A DNA stretch of 64,000 nt from Streptomyces sp. WAC05374 (GTDB lineage: Bacteria > Actinomycetota > Actinomycetes > Streptomycetales > Streptomycetaceae): contig NZ_SMNQ01000018.1 of assembly GCF_004353505.1 (NCBI RefSeq), forward strand, positions 1-64,000. Reading direction: 5' to 3'. Within the stretch, counting starts at the first letter, position 1, and each line of letters starts with the position of its first letter. Positions 16,395-24,389 of the stretch are shown piece after piece. Under the pieces are notes generated by a model. That model did no database searches. It was given only the letters and a program-made list of their open reading frames with translations, and was not told where the DNA came from. A program made the position numbers and the translations under genes.

Positions 16395-17210
16395 TCAACT
16401 CCCGGTTCGGATCTGGACGGGCGGGCGGACGGACCGGACGAAGTCGCGGAAGCCGGTGACCGGGTCACTGCCCTCGTCGAGGGCGCGCTCGATCCGTTCG
16501 ACGCCCGCCGAGCCGATGATCACCGCATCGGCTCCGCAGGCGTGGACGGCCTCCACGTCGTCACGGGTCCTGACCCCGAAGCCGACGGCTATCGGGGACG
16601 TCGTACGGGCCCGGAGCGCGGCGACCGTGCCGGCCAGGGCGGCGTGCCCGGCGGCGGGGGCGGTGCCGCTGCGCCCGTAGTGGGCCACGAGATACAGGTA
16701 GGCGGAGGCGTGGGCGGCGGCCTCCGCCATGGTCGCCTCCGAACTGCGCTGGTAGCAGGTGGTCACCACGGGCAGCGCGGCGTCGCGGGCCGCCACGTGG
16801 TACGTGGTGCGCAGCCGGGGCGGCAGCGCGTGGACGAGGAGCCCGTCCGCGCCGCTCGCCGCGATGTCGCGGGTGGCGCCGGCCAGGTCCCGGTGCTTCA
16901 GGGAGTGGCTCCAGTCGGCGAGCAGCGCGATGCGCAGGTGGCGCAGCCGGGGGCGTACGCGGGCGATGAATTCCAGGACGCCGTCGAGGCCGGTGCCCCG
17001 GTCCAGGGCGCGGCGCGCGGAGCGGCGGACGACCGGCCCGTCGGTGACGGAGTCGGGGAAGGGCACGGCCAGTTCCAGGCACTCGACGCCTTCCTCGTCG
17101 AGCATGAGGACGAGGTCCTCCAGGACGTCGGGCGGCGGGTCGCCCGCGTTGAGGAACAGGGCGAGGCCGGGCCCGGCGGTGGCGGCGTCGCGGGGGAAGA
17201 ACTCAGCCAC
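16395..17210 (-). CDS. Tryptophan synthase alpha subunit (TrpA)-like indole-glycerol-phosphate lyase
   Basis: A 271-residue TIM barrel from GTG 17210. The catalytic acids equivalent to Glu49 and Asp60 are both kept in LELAVPFPDSVTDGPVV, as are YLYLVAHYGRSG (Tyr175 region) and the phosphate site VGFGVRT ... GSAGVERI. TrpA normally splits indole-3-glycerol phosphate to indole and glyceraldehyde 3-phosphate and needs TrpB for full activity. There is no trpB in the window, so it could act as a stand-alone retro-aldolase, as plant BX1/IGL does. Its start overlaps the TrpD-like stop by 8 bp. Confidence 0.88.
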   Translation of the reverse strand: MAEFFPRDAATAGPGLALFLNAGDPPPDVLEDLVLMLDEEGVECLELAVPFPDSVTDGPVVRRSARRALDRGTGLDGVLEFIARVRPRLRHLRIALLADWSHSLKHRDLAGATRDIAASGADGLLVHALPPRLRTTYHVAARDAALPVVTTCYQRSSEATMAEAAAHASAYLYLVAHYGRSGTAPAAGHAALAGTVAALRARTTSPIAVGFGVRTRDDVEAVHACGADAVIIGSAGVERIERALDEGSDPVTGFRDFVRSVRPPVQIRTGS

Positions 17211-18234
17211 GGCGCACCCCCGCGGCGGTGGGGCGGGCGGCGCGCATCCGTTCCGCGAGTTCGCGGGCGGCGCCGGTGGCGACGGCCCGTTCGGCGGCGG
17301 CGAGCGCGGTGGGCCAGTCGGTGGCGTGGCCGCTCGCCACCGCGAGCGCGGCGGCGTTGAGGCACACGGTCCGGGTGGCGGTGGCGCCGGCGGCGCCGGA
17401 CAGGACGTCGAGGAAGTGGCCGGTGGCGGCGGCGGGGTCGGCGGGCCGCAGCTCGTCGAGCGATCCGCCGGCCGGGAGGAGCTCCCCCGCCTTCAGCACG
17501 AGGGTGCCGGTGGCGGTGTGGAGGGTGTTGTCCGCGAAGGGCAGCAGTTCGTCGGCGCCCTCGGTGCTGGTGGTCAGCCACACCCGGCGGTCCGTCACCG
17601 TGGCCGCCAGGTCCCGCAGCGCGGGCAGGGGCATGGTGTGGGAGACGCCGGTGACCTGGGCGGTGACGGGCAGATCGGCGAGGAAGGGCCCGAGGGCGTT
17701 GAGGAAGCCCCCGAAGGGCTTCATGCCCAGCGGCGCCACCGTGCGGGCCAGCCGGGCCAGTTCGGCCGGGTAGACGAAGGGCCCGGCGAAGGCGATGCCG
17801 TACTCCTCCAGGGTGCGCTCGGTGTGCGCGTACGACGCCGTGGGCCGTACCCCGAGCCGTTCCAGCAGGTCGACCGACCCGAGGCGGGAGGTGTAGGCGC
17901 GCGAGCCGGTCTTGACGACCCGTACGCCCGCCGCGGCGGCCACGAACGCGGACGCGGTGGAGATGTTGAAGGTCGCCGGGCCCCCACCGGTGCCGACGAC
18001 GTTGACGGTCGCGCCCCAGCGGCCGGCGGGCGCGGCGGGCCGCCGTTCGAGGAGCGAGTCCAGCAGGGCGCGCAGCGTCTCGGGGCCGGGGAGCCGGGTC
18101 GTCAGGGAGGCCAGCAGGGCGACGGCCTGCTCCTTTCCGAGCGTGCCGTCGCCGAGCCGGTCCCACAGTGAGCGCCAGGTCTCGCGCTCGGCCACCGGGC
18201 GCCGCGCGAGCAGGCCGGTGAGCGCGTCGTGCAT
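17203..18234 (-). CDS. Divergent anthranilate phosphoribosyltransferase (TrpD) paralogue
   Basis: A 343-residue nucleoside-phosphorylase/TrpD-fold protein. It keeps the overall signature (VNVVGTGGG, TFNISTASAF, SRLGSVDLLERLGV) and the metal-binding Asp-Glu pair in TEGADELLPF. Canonical TrpD positions have changed: GTGGD is GTGGG, KHGNR is KTGSR, and the GPLTNP segment that lines the anthranilate site reads GPFLAD. It should still bind PRPP through the glycine-rich loop, but an acceptor different from anthranilate is likely. It lies 2 bp after the ACP gene. Confidence 0.87.
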   Translation of the reverse strand: MHDALTGLLARRPVAERETWRSLWDRLGDGTLGKEQAVALLASLTTRLPGPETLRALLDSLLERRPAAPAGRWGATVNVVGTGGGPATFNISTASAFVAAAAGVRVVKTGSRAYTSRLGSVDLLERLGVRPTASYAHTERTLEEYGIAFAGPFVYPAELARLARTVAPLGMKPFGGFLNALGPFLADLPVTAQVTGVSHTMPLPALRDLAATVTDRRVWLTTSTEGADELLPFADNTLHTATGTLVLKAGELLPAGGSLDELRPADPAAATGHFLDVLSGAAGATATRTVCLNAAALAVASGHATDWPTALAAAERAVATGAARELAERMRAARPTAAGVRRG

Positions 18235-18236
18235 GG

Positions 18237-18494
18237 TCAGCCGCCCACGCCCTGGCGGGCGCCGGCGATGAACGCGTCGATCGCCGCCACGCTGCGGAAG
18301 TTGTCGGGGTCGAGGTCGGCGTCGCCGACGGCGAGCTGGAAGTGGTCCTCGACCCAGGCGATCAGCTTCAGCACGCCGAGGCTGTCGATGACACCGTCGG
18401 AGAGGAGGTCGTGGTCGTCGGCCAGCTCGTGGGCGCCGAGGTCCGGCAGGAACTCCTCGATGACGAACTTCTTGATGGTGTCGGTGTTGCTCAT
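18237..18494 (-). CDS. Acyl carrier protein
   Basis: An 85-residue ACP. The phosphopantetheine site is DGVIDSLGVLKLIAWVED, with the Ser of DSL as attachment residue, and the sequence is acidic and helical with a second-half helix FRSVAAIDAFI. ATG 18494 overlaps the dehydratase stop (ATGA). It is likely the tether for the chain handled by the KAS II, MaoC and acyl-CoA dehydrogenase of the same operon. Confidence 0.92.
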   Translation of the reverse strand: MSNTDTIKKFVIEEFLPDLGAHELADDHDLLSDGVIDSLGVLKLIAWVEDHFQLAVGDADLDPDNFRSVAAIDAFIAGARQGVGG

Positions 18495-19333
18495 GACGTC
18501 CTTTCCTTGCTCGCGGGGCTGAGGCGGGCCCAGCCGGCTTTGACCGCGGGGCCCTTGGGGGTGCGGCAGGTGAAGCGGACGACGGTGGGGCCGGCGTCCG
18601 GCTGGAGGGTGATGTCGAGGGGTTCGTCCGGGAGGACGGGGCCGGAGAAGCGGCAGCCCAGCGCGGTCAGGCGGGTGATGTCGCCGTCCGCGTACCGGTC
18701 GGCGATCTCCTCGCACACCAGGGCGACGACGCTCATGCCGTGGGCGATGACGCCGTCGAATCCGGCGGAGCGGGCCGCCCCGGGGTCGAGGTGGATGGGG
18801 TTGAGGTCGCCGGAGGCGTGCGCGTAGGCGCGGATGCCGCCGGGGGTCGGCCGGTGGGTGGCGGTGGCGGGTTCACCGGCGGGGCCTTCGGGGGCGGGGG
18901 CGCCGCCGGAGGGGATGTCGCCGAAGGGTTCGATGCCGCTCACGCCCACGAGCAGGGCACCGGTGACCAGCTCGGCGAAGGGGGCGGCCCCGTCGGCGCC
19001 GGTGAGCCGGGTGCGCACCGCGACGCGGGTGCCGCGCGGTTCCCGGCGGGCGCCGAGCACGTCGACGGCGACGGTCACGGGCTCCCCGGGGCGTACCGGC
19101 CGTTCCAGTTGGATGTCCTGGCCGAGGTGGACCACCGATGCCTCCTCGCCGCCGGTCAGGGACCGCACGGTGCGGTCGGCGGCGGTGTGGGCGAGGACGA
19201 AGGCGTGCACGGGCGAGGGCTGCGCGTGGGCGGCCGGGGGCAGCCCGGCCCGCGCGGCGGCACGGTAGGCGGCGATCTCCGCGGCGGTGGCGGTACGCCG
19301 GTCCGTGCGGGTGGCCTCGGGGGTGGTCGTCAT
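18491..19333 (-). CDS. MaoC-like double hot-dog dehydratase
   Basis: A 280-residue protein with two hot-dog halves. The N-terminal half (about 30-130: SPVHAFVLAHTAADRT, HLGQDIQLERPVRPGE) resembles FAS1/MaoC_N domains. The C-terminal half has the hydratase motif AYAHASGDLNPIHLDPGAARSAGFDGVIAHGM, with the catalytic Asp and His. It would remove water from a 3-hydroxyacyl-ACP. It overlaps the KAS II gene by four bases and the ACP gene by four. Confidence 0.88.
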   Translation of the reverse strand: MTTTPEATRTDRRTATAAEIAAYRAAARAGLPPAAHAQPSPVHAFVLAHTAADRTVRSLTGGEEASVVHLGQDIQLERPVRPGEPVTVAVDVLGARREPRGTRVAVRTRLTGADGAAPFAELVTGALLVGVSGIEPFGDIPSGGAPAPEGPAGEPATATHRPTPGGIRAYAHASGDLNPIHLDPGAARSAGFDGVIAHGMSVVALVCEEIADRYADGDITRLTALGCRFSGPVLPDEPLDITLQPDAGPTVVRFTCRTPKGPAVKAGWARLSPASKERTS

Positions 19334-20565
19334 GCCGGCACCACGACCACGGAGGCGTTGTGGCCGCCGAAGCCGAAGGAGTTGGACAGGGCGGGGCCCG
19401 AGGGGATCGGGCGGGGTCGGGTGTGGACCACGTCGATGTCCATTCCTGGCTCCAGGCGTTCGTGGTTGGCGGTGGGCGGGACCTCGCGGGCGCGCATCGC
19501 CAGCACCGCCGCGATCGTCTCGACGGCGCCCGCGGCGCCGATGAGGTGGCCGATGACGCCCTTGGGCGCGGTGACCGGGGGGCCGGAGGTGCCGAAGACC
19601 TTGGCCAGGGCGGTGGCCTCGGCCCGGTCGTTGTGCGGGGTCGAGGTGCCGTGGGCGTTGACGTGGGCGATGTCGGACGGGGCGAGGCCCGCCCCCGCGA
19701 TGGCGGCCGCCATGGCGGCGGCCGCGCCCGCGCCGTCCGGCAGCGGCATCGACAGGTGGTGGGCGTCGGAGGTGGCGGCGTACCCGGCGACCTCGGCGTA
19801 GGGGCGCGCGCCCCGGGCCCGGGCGTCGTCGGCCCTTTCCAGGACGACGAAGCCGGCGCCCTCGCCCATCACGAACCCGTCCCGGTCGGCGTCGAAGGGC
19901 CGCGACGCCCGCTCGGGCGCGTCGTTGCGCAGCGACACGGCGTTGAGGTTGCCGAACCCGGCGAGCGTGACGGGTGTCAGCGTCGACTCGCAGCCACCGG
20001 CGACGACCACGTCGGCCCGGTGGGTGCGCAGCAGCAGCATCGCCTGGCCGATGGCGTCGGCCCCGCTGGCGCAGGTGGTGGCGATGGTGGTGGCGGGCCC
20101 GGTCCACCCCAGCCGCATGGCGATCTGCGCGGCCGCGGCGTTCGGCATGGTCATCAGCGGCATCAGGGGGTTGACGCGGTGCGGGCCGTCGGTGGTGAAG
20201 TGCGCGGACTCCCGGTCGCTGGTGGCCCGTCCGCCCACGGCGTTGCCGACGACGATCGCGGTGCGGGCCGGGTCGGGGGCGGGGGCCCCGGCGTCCCGGT
20301 GGGCGGCGAGCGCCGCCGTCGTCCCGTACAGCGCGAAGGGGTCCATCCGGCGGGCTTCCTTGGCGGGCACCAGGTCCAGGTCGTCCAGGCCGCGGACCCG
20401 GCAGCCGATGCGGACCCGGTGGCGGGCCAGGTCGAGGTGGGTGAGCGCGGCGGCGGTGGAGCGGCCGGCGCGCAGGGCGGCCCACAGCTCGCCGGGGGTG
20501 CAGCCGGCGGGGGTGACCACGCCGATGCCGGTGATGACGACGGGCGGCCCGGGGGATGTCGACAC
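19330..20565 (-). CDS. Beta-ketoacyl-ACP synthase II (FabF-like)
   Basis: A 411-residue condensing enzyme from GTG 20565. The Cys-His-His triad is present: TTCASGADAIGQA (nucleophile), NAHGTSTPHND and GVIGHLIGAAG, with the C-terminal NSFGFGGHN. It is a single KS, not a KS-CLF pair, so it should extend short acyl-ACPs as in dedicated fatty-acid-like routes. KAS III (24386-25372), FabG and two ACPs complete the set. It is the second gene of the operon. Confidence 0.92.
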   Translation of the reverse strand: MSTSPGPPVVITGIGVVTPAGCTPGELWAALRAGRSTAAALTHLDLARHRVRIGCRVRGLDDLDLVPAKEARRMDPFALYGTTAALAAHRDAGAPAPDPARTAIVVGNAVGGRATSDRESAHFTTDGPHRVNPLMPLMTMPNAAAAQIAMRLGWTGPATTIATTCASGADAIGQAMLLLRTHRADVVVAGGCESTLTPVTLAGFGNLNAVSLRNDAPERASRPFDADRDGFVMGEGAGFVVLERADDARARGARPYAEVAGYAATSDAHHLSMPLPDGAGAAAAMAAAIAGAGLAPSDIAHVNAHGTSTPHNDRAEATALAKVFGTSGPPVTAPKGVIGHLIGAAGAVETIAAVLAMRAREVPPTANHERLEPGMDIDVVHTRPRPIPSGPALSNSFGFGGHNASVVVVPA

Positions 20566-20578
20566 GGTGTCCGTCCTC

Positions 20579-21796
20579 TCAGGCCGGGAGGATGCCGCAC
20601 TCGCGGGCGGAGGTCAGGAACGCCTCGGCCGCGAAGTCGATGTCGGCCTCGGTGTGCCGGGCGGTGACGGCGATCCGCAGCCGCGCCAGGTCGTTGGGGA
20701 CGGCCGGGGTGACCACGGGCAGGCCGATGACGCCGTTGCGGCGGCAGGTGGTGGCCAGGTCGTACGCCGCCTCGTCGGAGCCGGCGATCAGGGGCAGCAC
20801 GGCGGTCTCGCTGTCCTGGGTGCGCAGGCCCCCGGCGTTGAGGGCCCGGCGCAGCCGTTCGGACTGGTGCTGGATGTGGGCGACCCGTTCCGGTTCGCGC
20901 TGGAGGATGCGCAGCGACTCCAGGGCGGCGGCCGCCTGGGCGGGGCCGAGGGCGGCGGAGAACAGGAACGGCCGCGCCGCGTACCGCAGGTGGCCGATCA
21001 GGTCGGCCGGTCCGGCGACCCAGCCGCCCATGGAGGGGATGGCCTTGGAGAGGGTGCCGAGCTTGATGTCGACCCGGGCCCGCCCCTCGAAGTGCTCCTC
21101 GATGCCGCGTCCGGTGGCGCCGATGACGCCGAGGGCGTGGGCCTCGTCGACCATGAGCAGCGCGTTGTGCTCGTCGCACACCTTGCGCAGCTCGGGCAGC
21201 GGGGCGATGTCGCCGTCCATGGAGTAGACGCTGTCGACGACGACCAGGCGTACGCCGTCGGGTCCGGCGGCCCGCAGCCGCCGGTCGAGGTGGTCGACGT
21301 CGTTGTGGCGGAAGCGGGTGACCGTGGCGCCGGACAGGCGGCAGCCGTCCACGATCGAGGCGTGGTCGTACTTGTCGATGAAGACGGTGTCGCCGGGGCC
21401 GACGAGGCCGCCGACGGTGCCGACGTTGGCGGCGTAGCCGGACCCGAAGACCATGGACGTCTCGCGGTCGGCGAACCGGGCGACCTCGGCCTCCAGCTCC
21501 TCGTGGAGCGGGATGGTCCCGGCCAGGGCGCGCACGCCGTGGTTTCCGGTGCCGTACAGGTCGACGGCGGCCTTGGCGGCGGCGACGACGCGCTCGTCAC
21601 CGGCCAGTCCGAGGTAGCTGTATCCGGACATCATCAGCAGCCGGCGCCCGTCGAGATCGGCGTAGGCGCTGTCGCGTTCGACGGTGTACGCCACGAAGCT
21701 GTTGCGGCGGCCGGGCTCCGACTCGAGCGCCCGCACCCGCCGTCGGGTGGCCGCCAGCTTCGGCTCCAGGCGATCCCATGCTCCGGGTGCGTTCAC
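20579..21796 (-). CDS. Alpha-oxoamine synthase (KAPA/serine-palmitoyltransferase family)
   Basis: A 405-residue fold-type I PLP enzyme. Motifs: YSYLGLAGDERV, GTGNHGVRALAGTIPLHEELE, VVVDSVYSMDGDIAPLPEL, LMVDEAHALGVIG (PLP Asp) and KLGTLSKAIPSMGGW with the Schiff-base Lys. These enzymes condense an amino acid with an acyl-CoA or acyl-ACP, with loss of CO2, to an alpha-amino ketone. GTG 21796 is chosen for its GAGGAG site; ATG 21814 would add six residues. As first gene of the operon it defines the likely first committed product, an acyl amino ketone. Confidence 0.9.
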   Translation of the reverse strand: MNAPGAWDRLEPKLAATRRRVRALESEPGRRNSFVAYTVERDSAYADLDGRRLLMMSGYSYLGLAGDERVVAAAKAAVDLYGTGNHGVRALAGTIPLHEELEAEVARFADRETSMVFGSGYAANVGTVGGLVGPGDTVFIDKYDHASIVDGCRLSGATVTRFRHNDVDHLDRRLRAAGPDGVRLVVVDSVYSMDGDIAPLPELRKVCDEHNALLMVDEAHALGVIGATGRGIEEHFEGRARVDIKLGTLSKAIPSMGGWVAGPADLIGHLRYAARPFLFSAALGPAQAAAALESLRILQREPERVAHIQHQSERLRRALNAGGLRTQDSETAVLPLIAGSDEAAYDLATTCRRNGVIGLPVVTPAVPNDLARLRIAVTARHTEADIDFAAEAFLTSARECGILPA

Positions 21797-22133
21797 GTGC
21801 GTCTCCTCATCCACGGCAGCTCGTCCTTCTCGCTCTGACCCAACGCGACGTCATTTCTAGGCGGCGGCCGCAAGACGCGCGCAATTTGCCATTCCGGAGC
21901 GCCCGGACAGGAGAGCGGGAAATACCGGACGGGAGGGTTCCGACTATTCACGGCGGTATGTTTCCGGCCATGGTTGAACAGTTCTACGAGACGCCGGTAC
22001 GGTCGAATGGACGGGAAAGGGAGTGGGAAAGGGAACCGGTCTCACGATCGGCCCGATAATGGTCCGCGGCCCTTTTCACGCGGCGCTCACGCGCTTTCGG
22101 CCAGGGGCCGCCGATGTCTTGGGGGATTCAGCT
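21797..22133. promoter_or_regulatory. Divergent promoter region between the nine-gene operon and the SARP gene
   Basis: This 337-bp stretch has no supported gene and is less GC-rich than its flanks (for example ATTTGCCATTCC and GACTATTCACGGCGGTATGTTTCC around 21889-21965). It must hold the promoters of the minus-strand operon and of the SARP gene. I could not identify a convincing set of SARP heptamer repeats by eye. Confidence 0.5.
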
Positions 22134-22988
22134 TTGCTGATCAGACTCGTAGGACTCGTCACCATCGAACACGACGGTGCTCCGCCTCAGCACCTGTCGA
22201 GCGCCCAGGCCCAGGTGGCCTTCGCCCGGCTGGTCCTGGAACGCGCGGCGGGCACCGGGCGCGACCAGCTCGCCGACACGGTGTGGCCGGACGGGCTGCC
22301 GGACACCTGGGCGTCGGCCCTGCGCAGTGTCGTCAGCCGGGTGCGCGCCTATGTCACCAGCCCGCACCAGAAGCCGGGCGAGACACCGCTGATCGCCCGC
22401 AGCGGCCGCTACCTGCTGCGGCTGCCGGGCGACACGGCGGTCGACGTGGAGGCGGCCGAAGTGGCGGTCGCCGAGGCCAGGGAGGCGTTCGCGGAGGGCG
22501 CCCACGCCGTGGCGCGGCAACTGGCCGCCGGCGCGGTGTCCAACCTGCGCGGTGCGTTCCTGCCGGCGCACGACGGCGAGTGGGTCGGCGCCGTGCGCGA
22601 GCGGGTGGACGAACTGCGCCTGTCCGCCCTGGAGCTGGCGAGCCTGTCCGCGTCCGCCCTGGGCGACGAGCACCACGGGCTGCGGTACGCGGACGAGGCG
22701 GTGCGCCGTGCGCCGTTCCGGGAGAGCGCCTACCGCTGCCGGATGACCGCGCACGCCTCGGCGGGCAACCGGGCCGACGCGCTGCGCGCGTACCACCAGT
22801 TGCGCGAGGTGCTCGCCGAGGAGCTGGGCATCGACCCGGCGGCCGAGACCCAGCGGGCGTACCTGGACCTGCTGCGCGCCTCCGGCCCCTCCCCGCGGCG
22901 CCGCCCCGCCCGCCCGGAGCCGGGCGTCCCGGACGCCGTGGACCCGGTGCTGCTGGGTGCCTTCGAGGCCCTGTCGCCGCCGCGCTGA
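22134..22988 (+). CDS. SARP-family pathway activator
   Basis: A Streptomyces antibiotic regulatory protein of about 284 residues. The N-terminal winged helix of OmpR type (LIRLVGLVTIEHDG, LADTVWPDGLPDTWASALRS, SVVSRVRAYV, GRYLLRLPGDTAVDVEAAE) is followed by the bacterial transcriptional activation domain with ALRAYHQLREVLAEELGIDP. TTG 22134 is favoured because GGGGGA lies 7 nt upstream and the protein then begins directly at the DNA-binding domain; in-frame GTG 22023 would add 37 residues. It probably activates the adjacent operons. Confidence 0.88.
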   Translation: MLIRLVGLVTIEHDGAPPQHLSSAQAQVAFARLVLERAAGTGRDQLADTVWPDGLPDTWASALRSVVSRVRAYVTSPHQKPGETPLIARSGRYLLRLPGDTAVDVEAAEVAVAEAREAFAEGAHAVARQLAAGAVSNLRGAFLPAHDGEWVGAVRERVDELRLSALELASLSASALGDEHHGLRYADEAVRRAPFRESAYRCRMTAHASAGNRADALRAYHQLREVLAEELGIDPAAETQRAYLDLLRASGPSPRRRPARPEPGVPDAVDPVLLGAFEALSPPR

Positions 22989-23269
22989 GGCGCCCCGAGC
23001 GGCCGGTCCCGGCGCTGCCGCGAGCCGGTTGGCGGACCCGGGCTTCCCGGCCCGGGTCTTCTACGCGGCGCCGCTCGGGCGGGGGCCGGGACCCAGGTGC
23101 CGTCGTGCGGCCGGCCGCTGCTCCGGTTCCCGCCCCGCGGGGGCGGGGGCCGGGGCGAGGCCGGCCGCGAGTTCCGCCACGGTGCGGCCGCGCCGGTCGC
23201 GGTCGTCCGTCGTCGTGGAGTCGGGGCGGGGGCCGGGGCCCAGCGGGCGGCGCGTCGTCGTCACGGGTG

Positions 23270-23473
23270 TCAGTGTGTCAGGGCGTGTGCGTCGAGCACG
23301 CCCCGGTGCCGCAGCTCGTCCAGGTCCGGCAGGTTCAGGTCCCGCAAGGGGGCGGTGTCCAGGTCGGCCTGAGCGGCCATCAGCCTGGGCCGCCCGTGCG
23401 GGGAACTCGGGCCCGCGGGGCGCGCGGCGGTGTCGGGTCCACGCCCGAGGAGTCGGCGTCTGTGATCGGTCAC
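23270..23473 (-). CDS. Possible small protein (67 aa) in the SARP-FabG spacer
   Basis: The 648-bp gap 22989-23636 has no large gene. On the minus strand GTG 23473 opens 67 codons whose C-terminal half reads like real protein (LDTAPLRDLNLPDLDELRHR, GVLDAHALTH). No ribosome site is evident and the N-terminal half is Arg/Pro-rich. It could be a small cluster peptide or a chance frame. The rest of the gap is high-GC sequence with no other signal except a terminator at 23591-23625. Confidence 0.3.
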   Translation of the reverse strand: MTDHRRRLLGRGPDTAARPAGPSSPHGRPRLMAAQADLDTAPLRDLNLPDLDELRHRGVLDAHALTH

Positions 23474-23590
23474 GAGCGCTGATCGTAAGGCGCCGCGTCC
23501 AGGTGTTCGAAGCATTTTCCGGCGCGTCGCGCATGACCGGCCGCCGCCCCGCCCCGCCGTCAACGGCGCCTGTGGCCGCGCGCCATGCCG

Positions 23591-23625
23591 CGGGGCCCGG
23601 ACACCATGTGCGTGCCCGGGCCCCG
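23591..23625 (-). terminator. Hairpin terminator after the ACP-KAS III-FabG operon
   Basis: CGGGGCCCGG (23591-23600) pairs with CCGGGCCCCG (23616-23625); with one mismatch the stem extends to 14 bp over a 7-nt loop. It lies 12 bp past the FabG stop. Confidence 0.75.
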
Positions 23626-23636
23626 TCGTCACCGTG

Positions 23637-24389
23637 TCAGGTGATGGAGACACCGCTGTCGATGCTGATCACCTGGCCCGTCATGCAGTCCTGGTCCAGG
23701 AAGAGGGAGGCGCTGCGGGCGACCTCCTCCACCGTGACGAACCGGGGCACGGGGGCCTTGGACTCCATGCCCTCCTTGACGCGGTCGGGGAGGTCCTGCG
23801 TCATGCCGGTGATCATGAAGCCCGGCGAGAGGGCGTTGACGGTGACCCCGCGCCTGCCGCACTCGGCGGCCAGTGTGCGGGTGAAGCCGATCAGGCCGGC
23901 CTTCGACGCGGAGTACGCCGTCTGGCCCGCCGTCGCGATCAGCCCGGACGGCGACACCACGTTGATCACCCGCCCCCACCGCTGCCGCAGCATGTGCGGC
24001 ACGGCCACGCGGGCGGTGTGGAAGGAGCCGATCAGGTTGGTGCGGATCACGTCCGCCCAGTCCGCCGGCGACTGCATCGCCATCAGCGCGTCCTTGCGGA
24101 TGGCGCCGTTGTTGACCAGCACGTCGACGGGTCCGAGCCGGTCGGCGATCTCCCCGTACATCGCCGTGACGGCCTCGTACGAGCCGACGTCGCCGCCCAC
24201 CACGACCGAGTCGTGGGTGAGCTTGTCCTGGACGGCCCGGGCGCGCTCCTCGGAGCTGTTGTAGTGGACCGCGACCCGGCAGCCGAGGGCGTCCAGTTCG
24301 ATTGCCAGGGCCTGACCGAGCCCGCCGGACGCCCCCGTGACGAGGGCGACCGGCCGCTCGGGGCGGCTGCCCGCGGGCTTGGCGCTCAT
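23637..24389 (-). CDS. 3-oxoacyl-ACP reductase (FabG-type SDR)
   Basis: A 250-residue classical SDR: VALVTGASGGLGQALA (TGxxxGxG), VLVNNGAI, INVVSPSGLI with the Ser, and YSASKAGLIGF carrying the Tyr-x3-Lys pair. The C-terminus MTGQVISIDSGVSIT is FabG-like. It reduces the keto group made by the KAS enzymes. ATG 24389 overlaps the KAS III stop, so the two are coupled. Confidence 0.9.
   Translation of the reverse strand: MSAKPAGSRPERPVALVTGASGGLGQALAIELDALGCRVAVHYNSSEERARAVQDKLTHDSVVVGGDVGSYEAVTAMYGEIADRLGPVDVLVNNGAIRKDALMAMQSPADWADVIRTNLIGSFHTARVAVPHMLRQRWGRVINVVSPSGLIATAGQTAYSASKAGLIGFTRTLAAECGRRGVTVNALSPGFMITGMTQDLPDRVKEGMESKAPVPRFVTVEEVARSASLFLDQDCMTGQVISIDSGVSIT

Noticed and set aside
16016..16468. 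Longer start for the EctC-like gene at 16468
   Set aside because: It would overlap the TrpA-like coding end by about 70 bp with an atypical Ser/Pro/Arg-rich leader; ATG 16390 has a good ribosome site and gives the family-standard N-terminus.
14077..18234. The trp-like genes as the housekeeping tryptophan operon
   Set aside because: trpE, trpB and trpF are absent, key residues in TrpC and TrpD are changed, and the genes are coupled to ACP, KAS II, MaoC and EctC-like genes.
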